This document shows positions 17,510 to 24,914 of a stretch of DNA of 34,816 bases, piece after piece; within the stretch, counting starts at the first letter, position 1, and every line of letters starts with the position of its first letter. Both the position numbers and the translations under genes were made by a program. The stretch covers positions 1 to 34,816 of the forward strand of contig JALFCG010000099.1 of assembly GCA_022771265.1 (NCBI GenBank), written 5' to 3'. The notes under the pieces were generated by a model, which saw nothing but the letters and a program-made list of their open reading frames with translations, searched no databases and was not told the DNA's origin. The stretch comes from Prevotella sp. (GTDB lineage: Bacteria; Bacteroidota; Bacteroidia; Bacteroidales; Bacteroidaceae).

Positions 17510-19336
17510 ATGACACCTCATACAGTACTAAAAACGTATTTCGGGTACGATTCTTTCAGAAACAACCAGGAAGACATCATCACTTCTGCCATTGGGAAAA
17601 ACGACTCCCTCGTTCTGATGCCTACAGGAGGCGGCAAGAGCCTGTGCTACCAGATTCCTGCCATCATCATGCCTGGGACATGCGTCGTCGTCTCGCCACT
17701 CATCAGTCTCATGAAGGACCAGGTAGAGGCACTGAAGGCAAACGGCATCGAGGCGGAGGCGCTTAACAGTTCGGTTGACCTGGGTATCGACACCGCCATA
17801 AGACGACGTGTCTTGTCGGGAGACATCAAGCTCCTCTATATGTCGCCGGAACGCCTCCTCTCCGAAGTCCCGTTCCTGCTCTGCCAGATGCACATCTCAC
17901 TGTTTGCCATCGACGAGGCTCACTGCATCAGCCAGTGGGGTCACGACTTCCGCCCAGAATACTCCCAGCTTGGACAGATACGCGACCGCTTCCCTGACGT
18001 CCCGATGATGGCACTGACTGCCACTGCCGACAAAATCACGCGCAACGACATCACAAGGCAACTTCACCTCCGCCAGCCACGCGAATTTGTCTCCAGCTTC
18101 GACCGCCCTAACCTCAGCCTCACGGTCAAAAGAGGCTATACGCCAAAGGAAAAGACCAATTTCATCGTCAACTTCATCAAGGCACGCCCCCTCGACGCAG
18201 GCATCGTCTATTGCCTTAGCCGGGCATCGACGGAGAAACTCGCAAGGGAACTTAACGAAAGGGGAATAAAAGCCGCGGCTTACCATGCCGGTATGCCGGC
18301 AGAAGACCGCCATCTCACGCAGACACGATTCAAGCAAGACGACATCCTCATCGTCTGCGCCACGATAGCCTTCGGCATGGGCATCGACAAAAGCAACGTC
18401 CGCTGGGTCATCCACTACAACCTGCCCAAGAGCATCGAGAGCTACTACCAGGAAATAGGAAGGGCAGGACGCGACGGAGCGCCTGCCGAAACCATCCTGT
18501 TCTACTCACTTAGCGACATCGTCATGCTCGAAAAATTCGTCAAGGAGAGCGGACAGCGCGAGGTGAACGAGGACAAGCTAAGACGCATGAGGGAATACGC
18601 CGAGTCGAACGTCTGCCGGCGACGCATACTGCTCAACTACTTCAACGAGACCTCCGACCACGACTGCCATAACTGCGATGTGTGCAAGAACCCACCCGAG
18701 AGGTTCGACGGGACACGATACGTACAGATGGCGCTCAGTGCTGCCAAGCGCACCGGCGAACAGGCGAAGGTGTCCACCATAATAGAAATTGTAAAAGGCA
18801 TAAAGTCGCCTACGGTTGTAAGAAAAAACTACGACCGCCTGCCCACCTTCGGCGTAGGAAAAGAACTAACAACAAAGCAGTGGAAAGACTATTTGCTGCA
18901 AATGCTCCAAATGGGATTTTTCGAGATTCAATACGACAGCGGCGACACCGTCACCGTCACCACAGCAGGCAGCGACGTGCTCTATGGACGCAAGCCGGCA
19001 ATGCTCAACAAGGTAACGGAACAGGAAGTCCCCACAACCGCAAAAAACAGGAAAAGCCGCAAGATACAACTCGTCATCCCCCACTTCACCAATGTCGGCG
19101 AAGGTCAGGAAGACCCGAAGCTCTTCGATGCCCTGCGCATTCTCCGCAAGAAATGCGCCGACGAGGAGGGATTCCCGCCATACATCGTGTTCAGCGACAA
19201 GGTGCTCCACAACCTCGCCACCGCCAAGCCGACGACACTCGAAGCCTTCGGCAACGTGTCGGGAATTGGCGAGCACAAAAAAGCGAAATACGGCCCACGA
19301 TTTATTGAAGTAATCAGGAAGATGGTTCTCCCTTAG
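17510..19336 (+). CDS. recQ: ATP-dependent DNA helicase RecQ
   Basis: RecQ is a 3'-5' helicase of recombination and fork repair. The 608-aa protein has the full bacterial layout: helicase lobe 1 with PTGGGKS (Walker A, K43) and DEAH (135-138) followed by the aromatic-rich loop [13 protein letters not shown]; lobe 2 with [20 protein letters not shown] and [10 protein letters not shown]; a zinc/RQC region with [10 protein letters not shown] and CHNCDVC; and a C-terminal HRDC domain ([19 protein letters not shown] to the end). The start at 17510 gives the usual short N-terminus. Its last 23 bases overlap the 3' end of the convergent permease gene, so there is no intergenic terminator. Confidence 0.96.
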   Translation: MTPHTVLKTYFGYDSFRNNQEDIITSAIGKNDSLVLMPTGGGKSLCYQIPAIIMPGTCVVVSPLISLMKDQVEALKANGIEAEALNSSVDLGIDTAIRRRVLSGDIKLLYMSPERLLSEVPFLLCQMHISLFAIDEAHCISQWGHDFRPEYSQLGQIRDRFPDVPMMALTATADKITRNDITRQLHLRQPREFVSSFDRPNLSLTVKRGYTPKEKTNFIVNFIKARPLDAGIVYCLSRASTEKLARELNERGIKAAAYHAGMPAEDRHLTQTRFKQDDILIVCATIAFGMGIDKSNVRWVIHYNLPKSIESYYQEIGRAGRDGAPAETILFYSLSDIVMLEKFVKESGQREVNEDKLRRMREYAESNVCRRRILLNYFNETSDHDCHNCDVCKNPPERFDGTRYVQMALSAAKRTGEQAKVSTIIEIVKGIKSPTVVRKNYDRLPTFGVGKELTTKQWKDYLLQMLQMGFFEIQYDSGDTVTVTTAGSDVLYGRKPAMLNKVTEQEVPTTAKNRKSRKIQLVIPHFTNVGEGQEDPKLFDALRILRKKCADEEGFPPYIVFSDKVLHNLATAKPTTLEAFGNVSGIGEHKKAKYGPRFIEVIRKMVLP

Positions 19337-20609
19337 GAAGAACGAGATTAAGCACTACGGCACAGAGGAACACCACGGCAACAGAGTTTTGCGCGAACAC
19401 GGTCTTCACAATATCAGGAAAAATCACGAACATGTCGGGAGCCGACGTGAAGCCGAGACCGATGCTAAGCGAAAGACTCGCGATGATCATGTTACGCTGC
19501 GAGAAACCACAACGAGCCATCATGCCGAAGCTGGCGAAGACAATACTTCCGAACATCATCAGCGTGCAACCGCCAAGCACACATTGGGGAATGGTCGCCA
19601 GCAATGCGCCTATCGGCGGAAACAGTCCGCACAAAATCAATATCGCCGCACCAGTGGCTATGGTGAAACGGTTGACAACCTTCGACAAGGCGGCAAGACC
19701 TACGTTTTGGGAAAACGACGTGATGGGAGTGCAGCCGAAGAATCCCGAAATGCAACTCACGAAGCCGTCGCAAGCCACCGACGACCCCATCTCCCTTTTC
19801 TTCACGCCGCGCCCGAGAGCTCCTGAGCAAAGGGCTGACGTGTCGCCGATGGTCTCAGTGGCTGAGACGAAGTAGATACATACCACGGCGAGTATTGCGT
19901 CGAGATGAAACTCCGGAGTGAACGGCATGAACGTCGGCAACGCCACAACAGGCTTGTCGCCGATACCGTCGAAACTGACCATTCCCATGCAAAGGGCAAG
20001 GATATATCCCGCAACAAGCCCCACAAGTATTGAGAGCGAACGCAACCTTCCCTTTCCGTAGATGAGGGTTATCAGACACACCAACAACGTCGTCGTCCCA
20101 ACAATCCAATTGTTGGCACTGCCGAAGTCAGCCGCGCCCTGCCCGCCGGCAAAGCTGTTCGCGCCTATGGGGAGGAGGGAAAGGCCGATGGCGGCAACCA
20201 CTGTGGCAGCCACGATGTGAGGTATCAGCTTCGTCCACTTGTTGGGGAACAGTCCGAGACAACCCTCGACCACTCCGCCAATGATGACCGCCCCCATCAG
20301 CGTGCCCATTCCCTGGGTCGAAGCAATTACTATCGCAAGCGAAAGGAAAGTGAACGATATGCCCATCACTATAGGAAGCCGCGAGCCCACGCGCCACACA
20401 GGATATAGCTGCACAATCGTGCCGATGCCAGCTATTATCATGCAGTTCTGAATCAGCGACGCGCTGACACCTTTGTCCATGCCCACAGCTCCGGCGAGAA
20501 TGATTATCGGGGTGATGTTAGCCACGAACATCGCGAGGATGTGTTGCAGTCCGAATGGCAGTGCCTGTCTTAGAGGCACTCTGCCGTCGAGGTCGTATAT
20601 GGTGCTCAT
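19314..20609 (-). CDS. Nucleobase:cation symporter-2 family purine (probably xanthine) permease
   Basis: This 431-aa protein has 12-14 hydrophobic segments and NCS2/UraA-fold marks: [13 protein letters not shown] in TM1, the [11 protein letters not shown] helix with its conserved acidic residue, and the [17 protein letters not shown] signature that is typical of xanthine/urate members rather than UraA. The gene overlaps the xpt stop by four bases (ATGA), so permease and xanthine phosphoribosyltransferase are translationally coupled, as with xpt-pbuX of Bacillus; xanthine or a related purine is the inferred substrate. It converges on recQ with a 23-bp overlap. Confidence 0.88.
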   Translation of the reverse strand: MSTIYDLDGRVPLRQALPFGLQHILAMFVANITPIIILAGAVGMDKGVSASLIQNCMIIAGIGTIVQLYPVWRVGSRLPIVMGISFTFLSLAIVIASTQGMGTLMGAVIIGGVVEGCLGLFPNKWTKLIPHIVAATVVAAIGLSLLPIGANSFAGGQGAADFGSANNWIVGTTTLLVCLITLIYGKGRLRSLSILVGLVAGYILALCMGMVSFDGIGDKPVVALPTFMPFTPEFHLDAILAVVCIYFVSATETIGDTSALCSGALGRGVKKREMGSSVACDGFVSCISGFFGCTPITSFSQNVGLAALSKVVNRFTIATGAAILILCGLFPPIGALLATIPQCVLGGCTLMMFGSIVFASFGMMARCGFSQRNMIIASLSLSIGLGFTSAPDMFVIFPDIVKTVFAQNSVAVVFLCAVVLNLVLPKGEPSS

Positions 20610-21184
20610 TGTCTGAATCTAATGTCTTGAGTTTCATAATCCATTGACTCGAGTATGGCTATCGACTCCAGGTGATAGCCTGCCTCACGCAGTATCTGTC
20701 CGCCTTTCTGCTGCCCCTTCTCGATGGCGATGCCAATGCCTACCACCTCGCCTCCTGCCTGCTTCACGATGTCGATGAGGGCAAGGCAAGCCTGACCGTC
20801 GGCAAGGAAGTCGTCAACAATCAGCACCTTGTCGTCGGCTGTGAGATAGGGGCGCGAGACAAACACGTTGTTATGGCGCTTGTGGGTGAAGGAGTAAGCC
20901 TTCGACACGTACTTGTCGTCGGTGCTGTTGGCAGTCTCACCTTTTTTTGCAAACACTACGGGCACGTCGTAGAGGTCGCCGAGCAGTGTTGCGATGGCTA
21001 TGCCGCTCGCCTCGATGGTAAGAATTTTGTTGACCGTCTTACCGCGGAAGCGTCGTTTGAACTCGTATGCAATCTGGCGTATGATGTCAACGTCAATCTG
21101 ATGGTTCAGGAAGTTATCCACTTTCAGGATGTTGCCTTCCTTTATCACGCCGTCTTCTTTGATTTTCTCTTCAAGGAAATTCAT
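20606..21184 (-). CDS. xpt: Xanthine phosphoribosyltransferase
   Basis: Xpt converts xanthine and PRPP to XMP for purine salvage. The 192-aa protein resembles Gram-positive-type Xpt throughout: LKVDNFLNHQID near the N-terminus, TIEASGIAIA, PVVFAKKG, and the PRPP-binding motif VLIVDDFLADGQA, followed by VVGIGIAIEKGQQ. Length is normal. It is the first gene of a two-gene salvage operon with the permease. The promoter lies about 40 bases upstream, too close to leave room for a purine riboswitch aptamer. PRPP for the reaction would come from prs, the next upstream gene on the same strand. Confidence 0.94.
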   Translation of the reverse strand: MNFLEEKIKEDGVIKEGNILKVDNFLNHQIDVDIIRQIAYEFKRRFRGKTVNKILTIEASGIAIATLLGDLYDVPVVFAKKGETANSTDDKYVSKAYSFTHKRHNNVFVSRPYLTADDKVLIVDDFLADGQACLALIDIVKQAGGEVVGIGIAIEKGQQKGGQILREAGYHLESIAILESMDYETQDIRFRQ

Positions 21185-21223
21185 TGTTTCGTTATGTTAT
21201 TTAATTATTGGAATTATAAGATG

Positions 21224-21231
21224 CAAAGTTA
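21224..21231 (-). promoter_or_regulatory. Bacteroidota -7 element (TAACTTTG) for xpt-permease
   Basis: Exact TAnnTTTG match on the minus strand, 39 bases before the xpt ATG. It shows that xpt has its own promoter separate from prs. Confidence 0.55.
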
Positions 21232-21325
21232 ATAAAAAATTCCATTTCACGCAGAATATCCTCACCGCTTTTAAGTCAGTTTAACAATCTTGGCTGACTG
21301 TCAGTATTAAAGAGGCAGACAATCA

Positions 21326-21392
21326 CACCATCACCGAGTTTCGCAAACAGCTGAATTAGCCTGGAGAATCTCATAATCCGGTGAAGATGGTG
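21326..21392. repeat. Imperfect inverted repeat, CACCATC arms
   Basis: CACCATCACCG at 21326-21336 can pair with CGGTGAAGATGGTG at 21379-21392: a 7-bp CACCATC/GATGGTG stem plus an inner CACCG or ACCG pairing with a small bulge, enclosing about 42 nt. It could be an RNA hairpin in the prs 3' region or a DNA element. Confidence 0.45.
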
Positions 21393-21444
21393 AGCGGCGT
21401 AAGGAGATAAAGAGGAGAAAGGGTTAAGATGTTAAGGAAATTAA

Positions 21445-21506
21445 GGGAGTCCAAGGAATATGGGACGTTTATAGTTTATAGTCCTTGACAAATTCCTTGA
21501 ACTCCC
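21445..21506. repeat. Strong 15-bp inverted repeat downstream of prs
   Basis: GGGAGTCCAAGGAAT (21445-21459) pairs with ATTCCTTGAACTCCC (21492-21506) with a single G-T type mismatch, and inside it GGAC (21463-21466) can pair with GTCC (21481-21484). On the minus strand it stands about 25 bases after the prs stop but is not followed by a T-run; a run of seven T precedes it. It may be a processing or 3'-end stability hairpin, or a repeat element. Confidence 0.65.
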
Positions 21507-21531
21507 ACAAAAAAAGTTACTACTTAAGTTT

Positions 21532-22470
21532 CTATACTAAATATTGGTTGCTTATGCTCTCGTTGTTGATTACGCGGCGGATGGTCTCGGCAAACATGTC
21601 GGCAACAGAGAGTTGCTTGACCTTTGCGCAACGGTTGGAATAAGGTATAGAGTCAGTGAAAACGATTTCCTCAAGTGCGGAATTCTGCACGCGCTCGCTT
21701 GCAGGACCACTCATGACGCAGTGTGACGCACAAGCCCTGACAGTCTTTGCCCCTGCTTCTTTCATTATGTCGGCAGCCTTGGTTATGGTGCCTGCAGTAT
21801 CTACCATGTCGTCAACGATGACCACGTTCTTTCCCCTGACGTCGCCAATTATCTGCATGCTTTCAATCACGTTAGCCCTAGCCCTTGTCTTGTTGCAAAG
21901 CACCAAGGGGCAACCAAGGTATTTCGCATAGGTATTGGCACGCTTTGAGCCGCCAACATCCGGAGAGGCTATTACCAGTTCTTCGAGCTTCAGGCTCTGA
22001 AGGTAAGGAAGAATGACACCCGAGGCATAGAGATGGTCAACAGGAACGTCGAAGAATCCCTGAATCTGGTCGGCGTGCAAGTCCATGGTGATAAGACGGT
22101 CTATTCCTGCCACGCTGAGCAAGTCAGCCACGAGTTTTGCCCCGATGCTTACCCTTGGCTTGTCCTTCCTGTCCTGACGTGCCCAACCGAAATATGGTAT
22201 TACGGCATTGATGGTTCTTGCCGAAGCCCTTTTTGCCGCGTCAATCATGAGAAGGAGCTCCATAAGATTGTCAGAGTTAGGGAAAGTACTCTGAACAAGG
22301 AACACGTCGCGTCCTCTGATCGACTCTTCGTATGAGACGGCGAATTCTCCGTCAGAGAACTTCGTAATCAAGAGTTGTCCGAGCGGGCAACCTAAGCTTT
22401 GGCAGATTTTTTCTGCGAGGTATCTCGTATTGGTACCAGAGAATACCATGTAAGAATTTTGTTCGGTCAT
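21532..22470 (-). CDS. prs: Ribose-phosphate pyrophosphokinase (PRPP synthetase)
   Basis: Prs makes PRPP from ribose-5-phosphate and ATP. The 312-aa protein has all class I marks: FSDGEFAVSYEESIRGRDVFLVQ near the N-terminus, RQDRKDKPRVSIGAKL (ATP/flexible region), the metal-binding TMDLHADQIQGFFDVPVDHL, and the PRPP loop VIVDDMVDTAGT. Length and C-terminus are normal. It follows the TenI/ThiE-like gene by 25 bp and is probably co-transcribed with it. PRPP feeds xpt, hisS-independent purine and pyrimidine synthesis, and the salvage operon next to it. Confidence 0.97.
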   Translation of the reverse strand: MTEQNSYMVFSGTNTRYLAEKICQSLGCPLGQLLITKFSDGEFAVSYEESIRGRDVFLVQSTFPNSDNLMELLLMIDAAKRASARTINAVIPYFGWARQDRKDKPRVSIGAKLVADLLSVAGIDRLITMDLHADQIQGFFDVPVDHLYASGVILPYLQSLKLEELVIASPDVGGSKRANTYAKYLGCPLVLCNKTRARANVIESMQIIGDVRGKNVVIVDDMVDTAGTITKAADIMKEAGAKTVRACASHCVMSGPASERVQNSALEEIVFTDSIPYSNRCAKVKQLSVADMFAETIRRVINNESISNQYLV

Positions 22471-22495
22471 TTTTATATCTGAATTATTCTTTTAC

Positions 22496-23095
22496 TTATT
22501 TTGCGCTCTTTATGAGTTTTTCAAAGTGTGAAATCAGTTCCTTGTAGTCAAGCTGACGGTGGATGTCAAACCGATCCCAAAGGTCATTGTCGATTACCAC
22601 GCCTCCAAACCCCAATTCTTTCGCCACCTTGATGTTGTCGATGGTTACACCTCCACAGGCATACGTTTTCTTGTCGATGAGACCTGCTTTTGCAGCCTGT
22701 TCCAGACGGTTTGTCGGCAACTCTCCGCCGTCCCCGTCACCAGCGAACGTATTCTTCAGGAAAACGTAGTCAAACTTTTTCTTCATGTCTTTTGTCAACT
22801 GCGGCAATTCCACTGTCCTGCTTACCCGTCCTCTGTATTTTTCGGGCATGAGCATGCTGTCGTCGTCGATGTGAATGCCCCTTAGCCCATATTCCTCCTT
22901 GAGATAGAAATGCTCGTGGACAGTAATTAAATCGTAACTGTCGTCAGGCAACAGTGTGAGCAACCTTTCCGAATACATCGGAGAAGCTCCCGGCTTGTAG
23001 AGATGCAGGTTGTCGAGGCCTTCCTCAAACAATGCCGTCAGTATCTTGTCTTCCTCCACAAAGAATGTGGATTTTGTCTTTATTATCAGTTTCAT
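22496..23095 (-). CDS. TenI/ThiE-like TIM-barrel protein (divergent thiamine phosphate synthase family)
   Basis: The 199-aa protein resembles the thiamine phosphate synthase/TenI superfamily in layout: an early LHLYKPGASP strand-loop, HEHFYLKEEYGLRGIHID in the position of the ThiE GVHLGQ strand, FDYVFLKNTFA where ThiE has its phosphate-adjacent strand, and the C-terminal ACGGVTIDNIKVAKELGFGGVVI that matches the GGI...N...GA.G phosphate-binding end. The ThiE Gln-Asp pair after GVHLG is not present, so I doubt that it is a true ThiE. TenI-like isomerase or an unrelated ligand is possible. First gene of an operon with prs; own promoter upstream. Not next to other thiamine genes. Confidence 0.65.
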   Translation of the reverse strand: MKLIIKTKSTFFVEEDKILTALFEEGLDNLHLYKPGASPMYSERLLTLLPDDSYDLITVHEHFYLKEEYGLRGIHIDDDSMLMPEKYRGRVSRTVELPQLTKDMKKKFDYVFLKNTFAGDGDGGELPTNRLEQAAKAGLIDKKTYACGGVTIDNIKVAKELGFGGVVIDNDLWDRFDIHRQLDYKELISHFEKLIKSAK

Positions 23096-23121
23096 CGTGC
23101 CATTTTCTGGATTTCACGTTG

Positions 23122-23129
23122 CAAATGTA
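23122..23129 (-). promoter_or_regulatory. Bacteroidota -7 element (TACATTTG) for the TenI-like gene and prs
   Basis: Exact TAnnTTTG match on the minus strand, 26 bases before the ATG at 23095. Confidence 0.55.
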
Positions 23130-23168
23130 GTAATTTTATATGAAATAATACATCTAAAACACAAAAAG

Positions 23169-23200
23169 TTTGCTTTAACATGGGAAATTTTGTACTTTTG
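23169..23200 (+). promoter_or_regulatory. Complete Bacteroidota promoter for nspC (-33 TTTG and -7 TACTTTTG)
   Basis: TTTG at 23169-23172 is followed after 20 bases by TACTTTTG at 23193-23200, a full match to the phylum's housekeeping promoter. It rules out the ATG at 23180 as the nspC start because that codon would be upstream of the transcript. Confidence 0.7.
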
Positions 23201-23230
23201 CACCCAAAAAACAACAAAAAACAAGTAAAA

Positions 23231-24370
23231 ATGGAGTTGGAAACACCTATATATATTATAAAGGAGGTATTGCTGCGCCGCAATTTAGGTATTATCGCCG
23301 ACGTGGCGAGACGTGCCGACATTGAAGTAATAATGGCGTTCAAGGCTTTTGCGCTTTGGAAGACATTCCCAATAATACGTGAATACATCAACGCCACGAC
23401 AGCCAGCTCCCTCTACGAGGCAAGGCTTGCTTTTGAGGAATTCGGCTCGCCAGCACATACCTACTCTCCCGCCTATAAGGAATCGGAGATGGCAGACATT
23501 GCCAGGATGTCAAGTCACATCACTTTCAATTCCCTCACCCAATATGAAGCAATGCGACGTATGGCACGCGAGGCTAACCCTGGAGTGTCATTCGGCCTGC
23601 GTGTCAATCCACAATATTCGGAGATTGAGACCCTGCTCTACAATCCATGCGCACCGGGCAGCAGGTTCGGCATTACCGCCGACCGTCTTCCTGAGACATT
23701 GCCTCACGACATTGAGGGATTCCACTGCCATTGCCATTGTGAAAGCGGGGCTGACGTGTTCCAAAGAACCTTAAAACATATCGAAGAACGTTTTTCACCT
23801 TGGTTCAACCAGATTAAATGGATAAACTTCGGCGGCGGACACTTGATGACAAGAAAGGACTACGACCTGGAACTTCTCGTGTCGATGATGAACGACTTCC
23901 ATGCAAGGTATCCCCACCTGAAGGTTATACTCGAACCAGGAAGCGCCTTCGCTTGGCAAACCGGACCGTTAGTCTCGTCAGTGGTCGATATAGTCGAAGA
24001 TGGAGGAATAAAGACAGCCATTCTTGACGTCAGTTTCACCTGCCACATGCCAGACTGTCTCGAGATGCCTTACCACCCTGCAGTAAGAGGCGCAGACATT
24101 GTGCCGATGGAAATGGCGACAGAACCGTACTGTTACCGCTTGGGCGGCAACAGTTGTCTCTCGGGTGACTTCATGGGCAGCTGGCGCTTTGAAAAAGAGC
24201 TACACGTGGGTGACAAGGTGATTTTTGAGGACATGATACACTATACCACGGTAAAAACAACGATGTTCAACGGCATCACCCATCCATCAATAGGAATACA
24301 GAAAAAGGACGGAACAGTGGAGATTTTGCGTCATTTTTGCTACGAAGACTACAAAAATCGCATGAATTAG
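23231..24370 (+). CDS. nspC: Carboxynorspermidine/carboxyspermidine decarboxylase NspC
   Basis: NspC is a PLP-dependent fold-III decarboxylase that makes spermidine (or norspermidine) from the carboxylated precursor. From ATG 23231 the protein has 379 aa. The PLP lysine is K38 in IMAFKAFALW; FHCHCHCESGADVF, NFGGGHLM and LEPGSAFAW are the barrel motifs, and the C-terminal DVSFTCHMPDCLEMPY carries the Cys and Asp used at the active site in this family. The partner carboxyspermidine dehydrogenase is not in the window. It is transcribed alone from a complete promoter, and the tRNA promoter follows 30 bases after the stop. Confidence 0.95.
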   Translation: MELETPIYIIKEVLLRRNLGIIADVARRADIEVIMAFKAFALWKTFPIIREYINATTASSLYEARLAFEEFGSPAHTYSPAYKESEMADIARMSSHITFNSLTQYEAMRRMAREANPGVSFGLRVNPQYSEIETLLYNPCAPGSRFGITADRLPETLPHDIEGFHCHCHCESGADVFQRTLKHIEERFSPWFNQIKWINFGGGHLMTRKDYDLELLVSMMNDFHARYPHLKVILEPGSAFAWQTGPLVSSVVDIVEDGGIKTAILDVSFTCHMPDCLEMPYHPAVRGADIVPMEMATEPYCYRLGGNSCLSGDFMGSWRFEKELHVGDKVIFEDMIHYTTVKTTMFNGITHPSIGIQKKDGTVEILRHFCYEDYKNRMN

Positions 24371-24400
24371 CACTTTTTTTGAAAAAAAACACAGAAAAAG

Positions 24401-24431
24401 TTTGGTAGTTAAAAAAAAAGTCGTACCTTTG
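24401..24431 (+). promoter_or_regulatory. Complete promoter for the tRNA cluster (-33 TTTG and -7 TACCTTTG)
   Basis: TTTG at 24401-24404 and TACCTTTG at 24424-24431, separated by 19 bases, stand 43 bases before the first tRNA. An A-rich spacer lies between the two elements. Confidence 0.7.
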
Positions 24432-24474
24432 CACCCGCAATCAAGAGAGATGCTCCTTACAAAAGGATTGAAAA

Positions 24475-24547
24475 GCGGAAATAGCTCAGTTGGTAGAGCA
24501 CAACCTTGCCAAGGTTGGGGTCGCGGGTCCGAGTCCCGTTTTCCGCT
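24475..24547 (+). tRNA. tRNA-Gly (anticodon GCC), copy 1
   Basis: All four stems fold: acceptor GCGGAAA/TTTCCGC, D arm with G18-G19, anticodon stem CAACC/GGTTG with loop TTGCCAA (anticodon GCC), and T stem GCGGG/CCCGT. Discriminator is T73; CCA is not encoded. The T loop reads TCCGAGT, so position 55 is C instead of the near-universal T (pseudouridine). It is identical over its full 73 nt to the copy at 24802. Confidence 0.96.
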
Positions 24548-24594
24548 CAGTTTATTGAACAAGACGATGATTAAGGCGTTCTTAATTATCTCAT

Positions 24595-24676
24595 GCCCAG
24601 GTGGCGGAATTGGTAGACGCGCACGTTTCAGGTGCGTGTGCCGCGAGGCGTGCAGGTTCGAGTCCTGTTCTGGGCA
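24595..24676 (+). tRNA. tRNA-Leu (anticodon CAG)
   Basis: Acceptor GCCCAGG/TCTGGGC, the class II D arm GCGGAATTGGTAGACGC, anticodon stem CACGT/GCGTG with loop TTCAGGT (CAG), a long variable arm (TGCCGCGAGGCGT), and a normal T loop TTCGAGT. Discriminator A; no encoded CCA. It decodes CUG. Confidence 0.95.
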
Positions 24677-24692
24677 CACAAATTACTATGAC

Positions 24693-24776
24693 GGAGAGGT
24701 GGCGGAATTGGTAGACGCGCTACTTTGAGGGGGTAGTGTCAATTGTGACGTGGGAGTTCGAGTCTCCTCCTCTTCA
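24693..24776 (+). tRNA. tRNA-Leu (anticodon GAG)
   Basis: Acceptor GGAGAGG/CCTCTTC (one G-U pair), the same leucine-type D arm as its neighbour, anticodon stem CTACT/GGTAG with loop TTGAGGG (GAG), long variable arm around GTGTCAATTGTGACGT, and T loop TTCGAGT. Discriminator A. It decodes CUC and CUU. Only 16 bases separate it from tRNA-Leu(CAG). Confidence 0.94.
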
Positions 24777-24801
24777 CATAGAAGTTTTTAATTTTTCCGA
24801 G

Positions 24802-24874
24802 GCGGAAATAGCTCAGTTGGTAGAGCACAACCTTGCCAAGGTTGGGGTCGCGGGTCCGAGTCCCGTTTTCCGCT
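24802..24874 (+). tRNA. tRNA-Gly (anticodon GCC), copy 2
   Basis: Identical to the 73-nt copy at 24475, including C55 in the T loop (TCCGAGT). One further base (C) after the gene is shared. A run of eight or more T follows. Confidence 0.96.
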
Positions 24875-24875
24875 C

Positions 24876-24884
24876 TTTTTTTTA
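24876..24884 (+). terminator. T-run after the last tRNA
   Basis: A run of nine T starts two bases after the last tRNA-Gly. The tRNA acceptor/T arm could act as the upstream hairpin, but there is no separate stem, so termination may be partial and allow read-through into the next gene. Confidence 0.4.
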
Positions 24885-24914
24885 TCCCTTATTGGAAAAA
24901 CAACAATTATTCTT

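Larger units (their letters stand above)
21232..21531. other. 300-bp gene-free stretch between prs and the xpt promoter
   Basis: No frame in this stretch looks coding. It contains three inverted repeats: AGTCAG/CTGACT (21274-21279 with 21294-21299), a 67-nt imperfect one (21326-21392), and a strong 62-nt one (21445-21506). The part from 21415 to 21444 is purine-rich with TTAAG words like those in the repeat near base 730. No TAnnTTTG element was found inside on either strand. Confidence 0.6.

Noticed and set aside
21185..21231. Purine riboswitch upstream of xpt
   Set aside because: The leader is only about 35-40 nt, and no three-way-junction pattern is visible.
24475..24874. tRNA-Gly duplicates as attachment-site repeats of an integrated element
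   Set aside because: Only two leucine tRNA genes lie between them; there is no integrase or foreign gene nearby.
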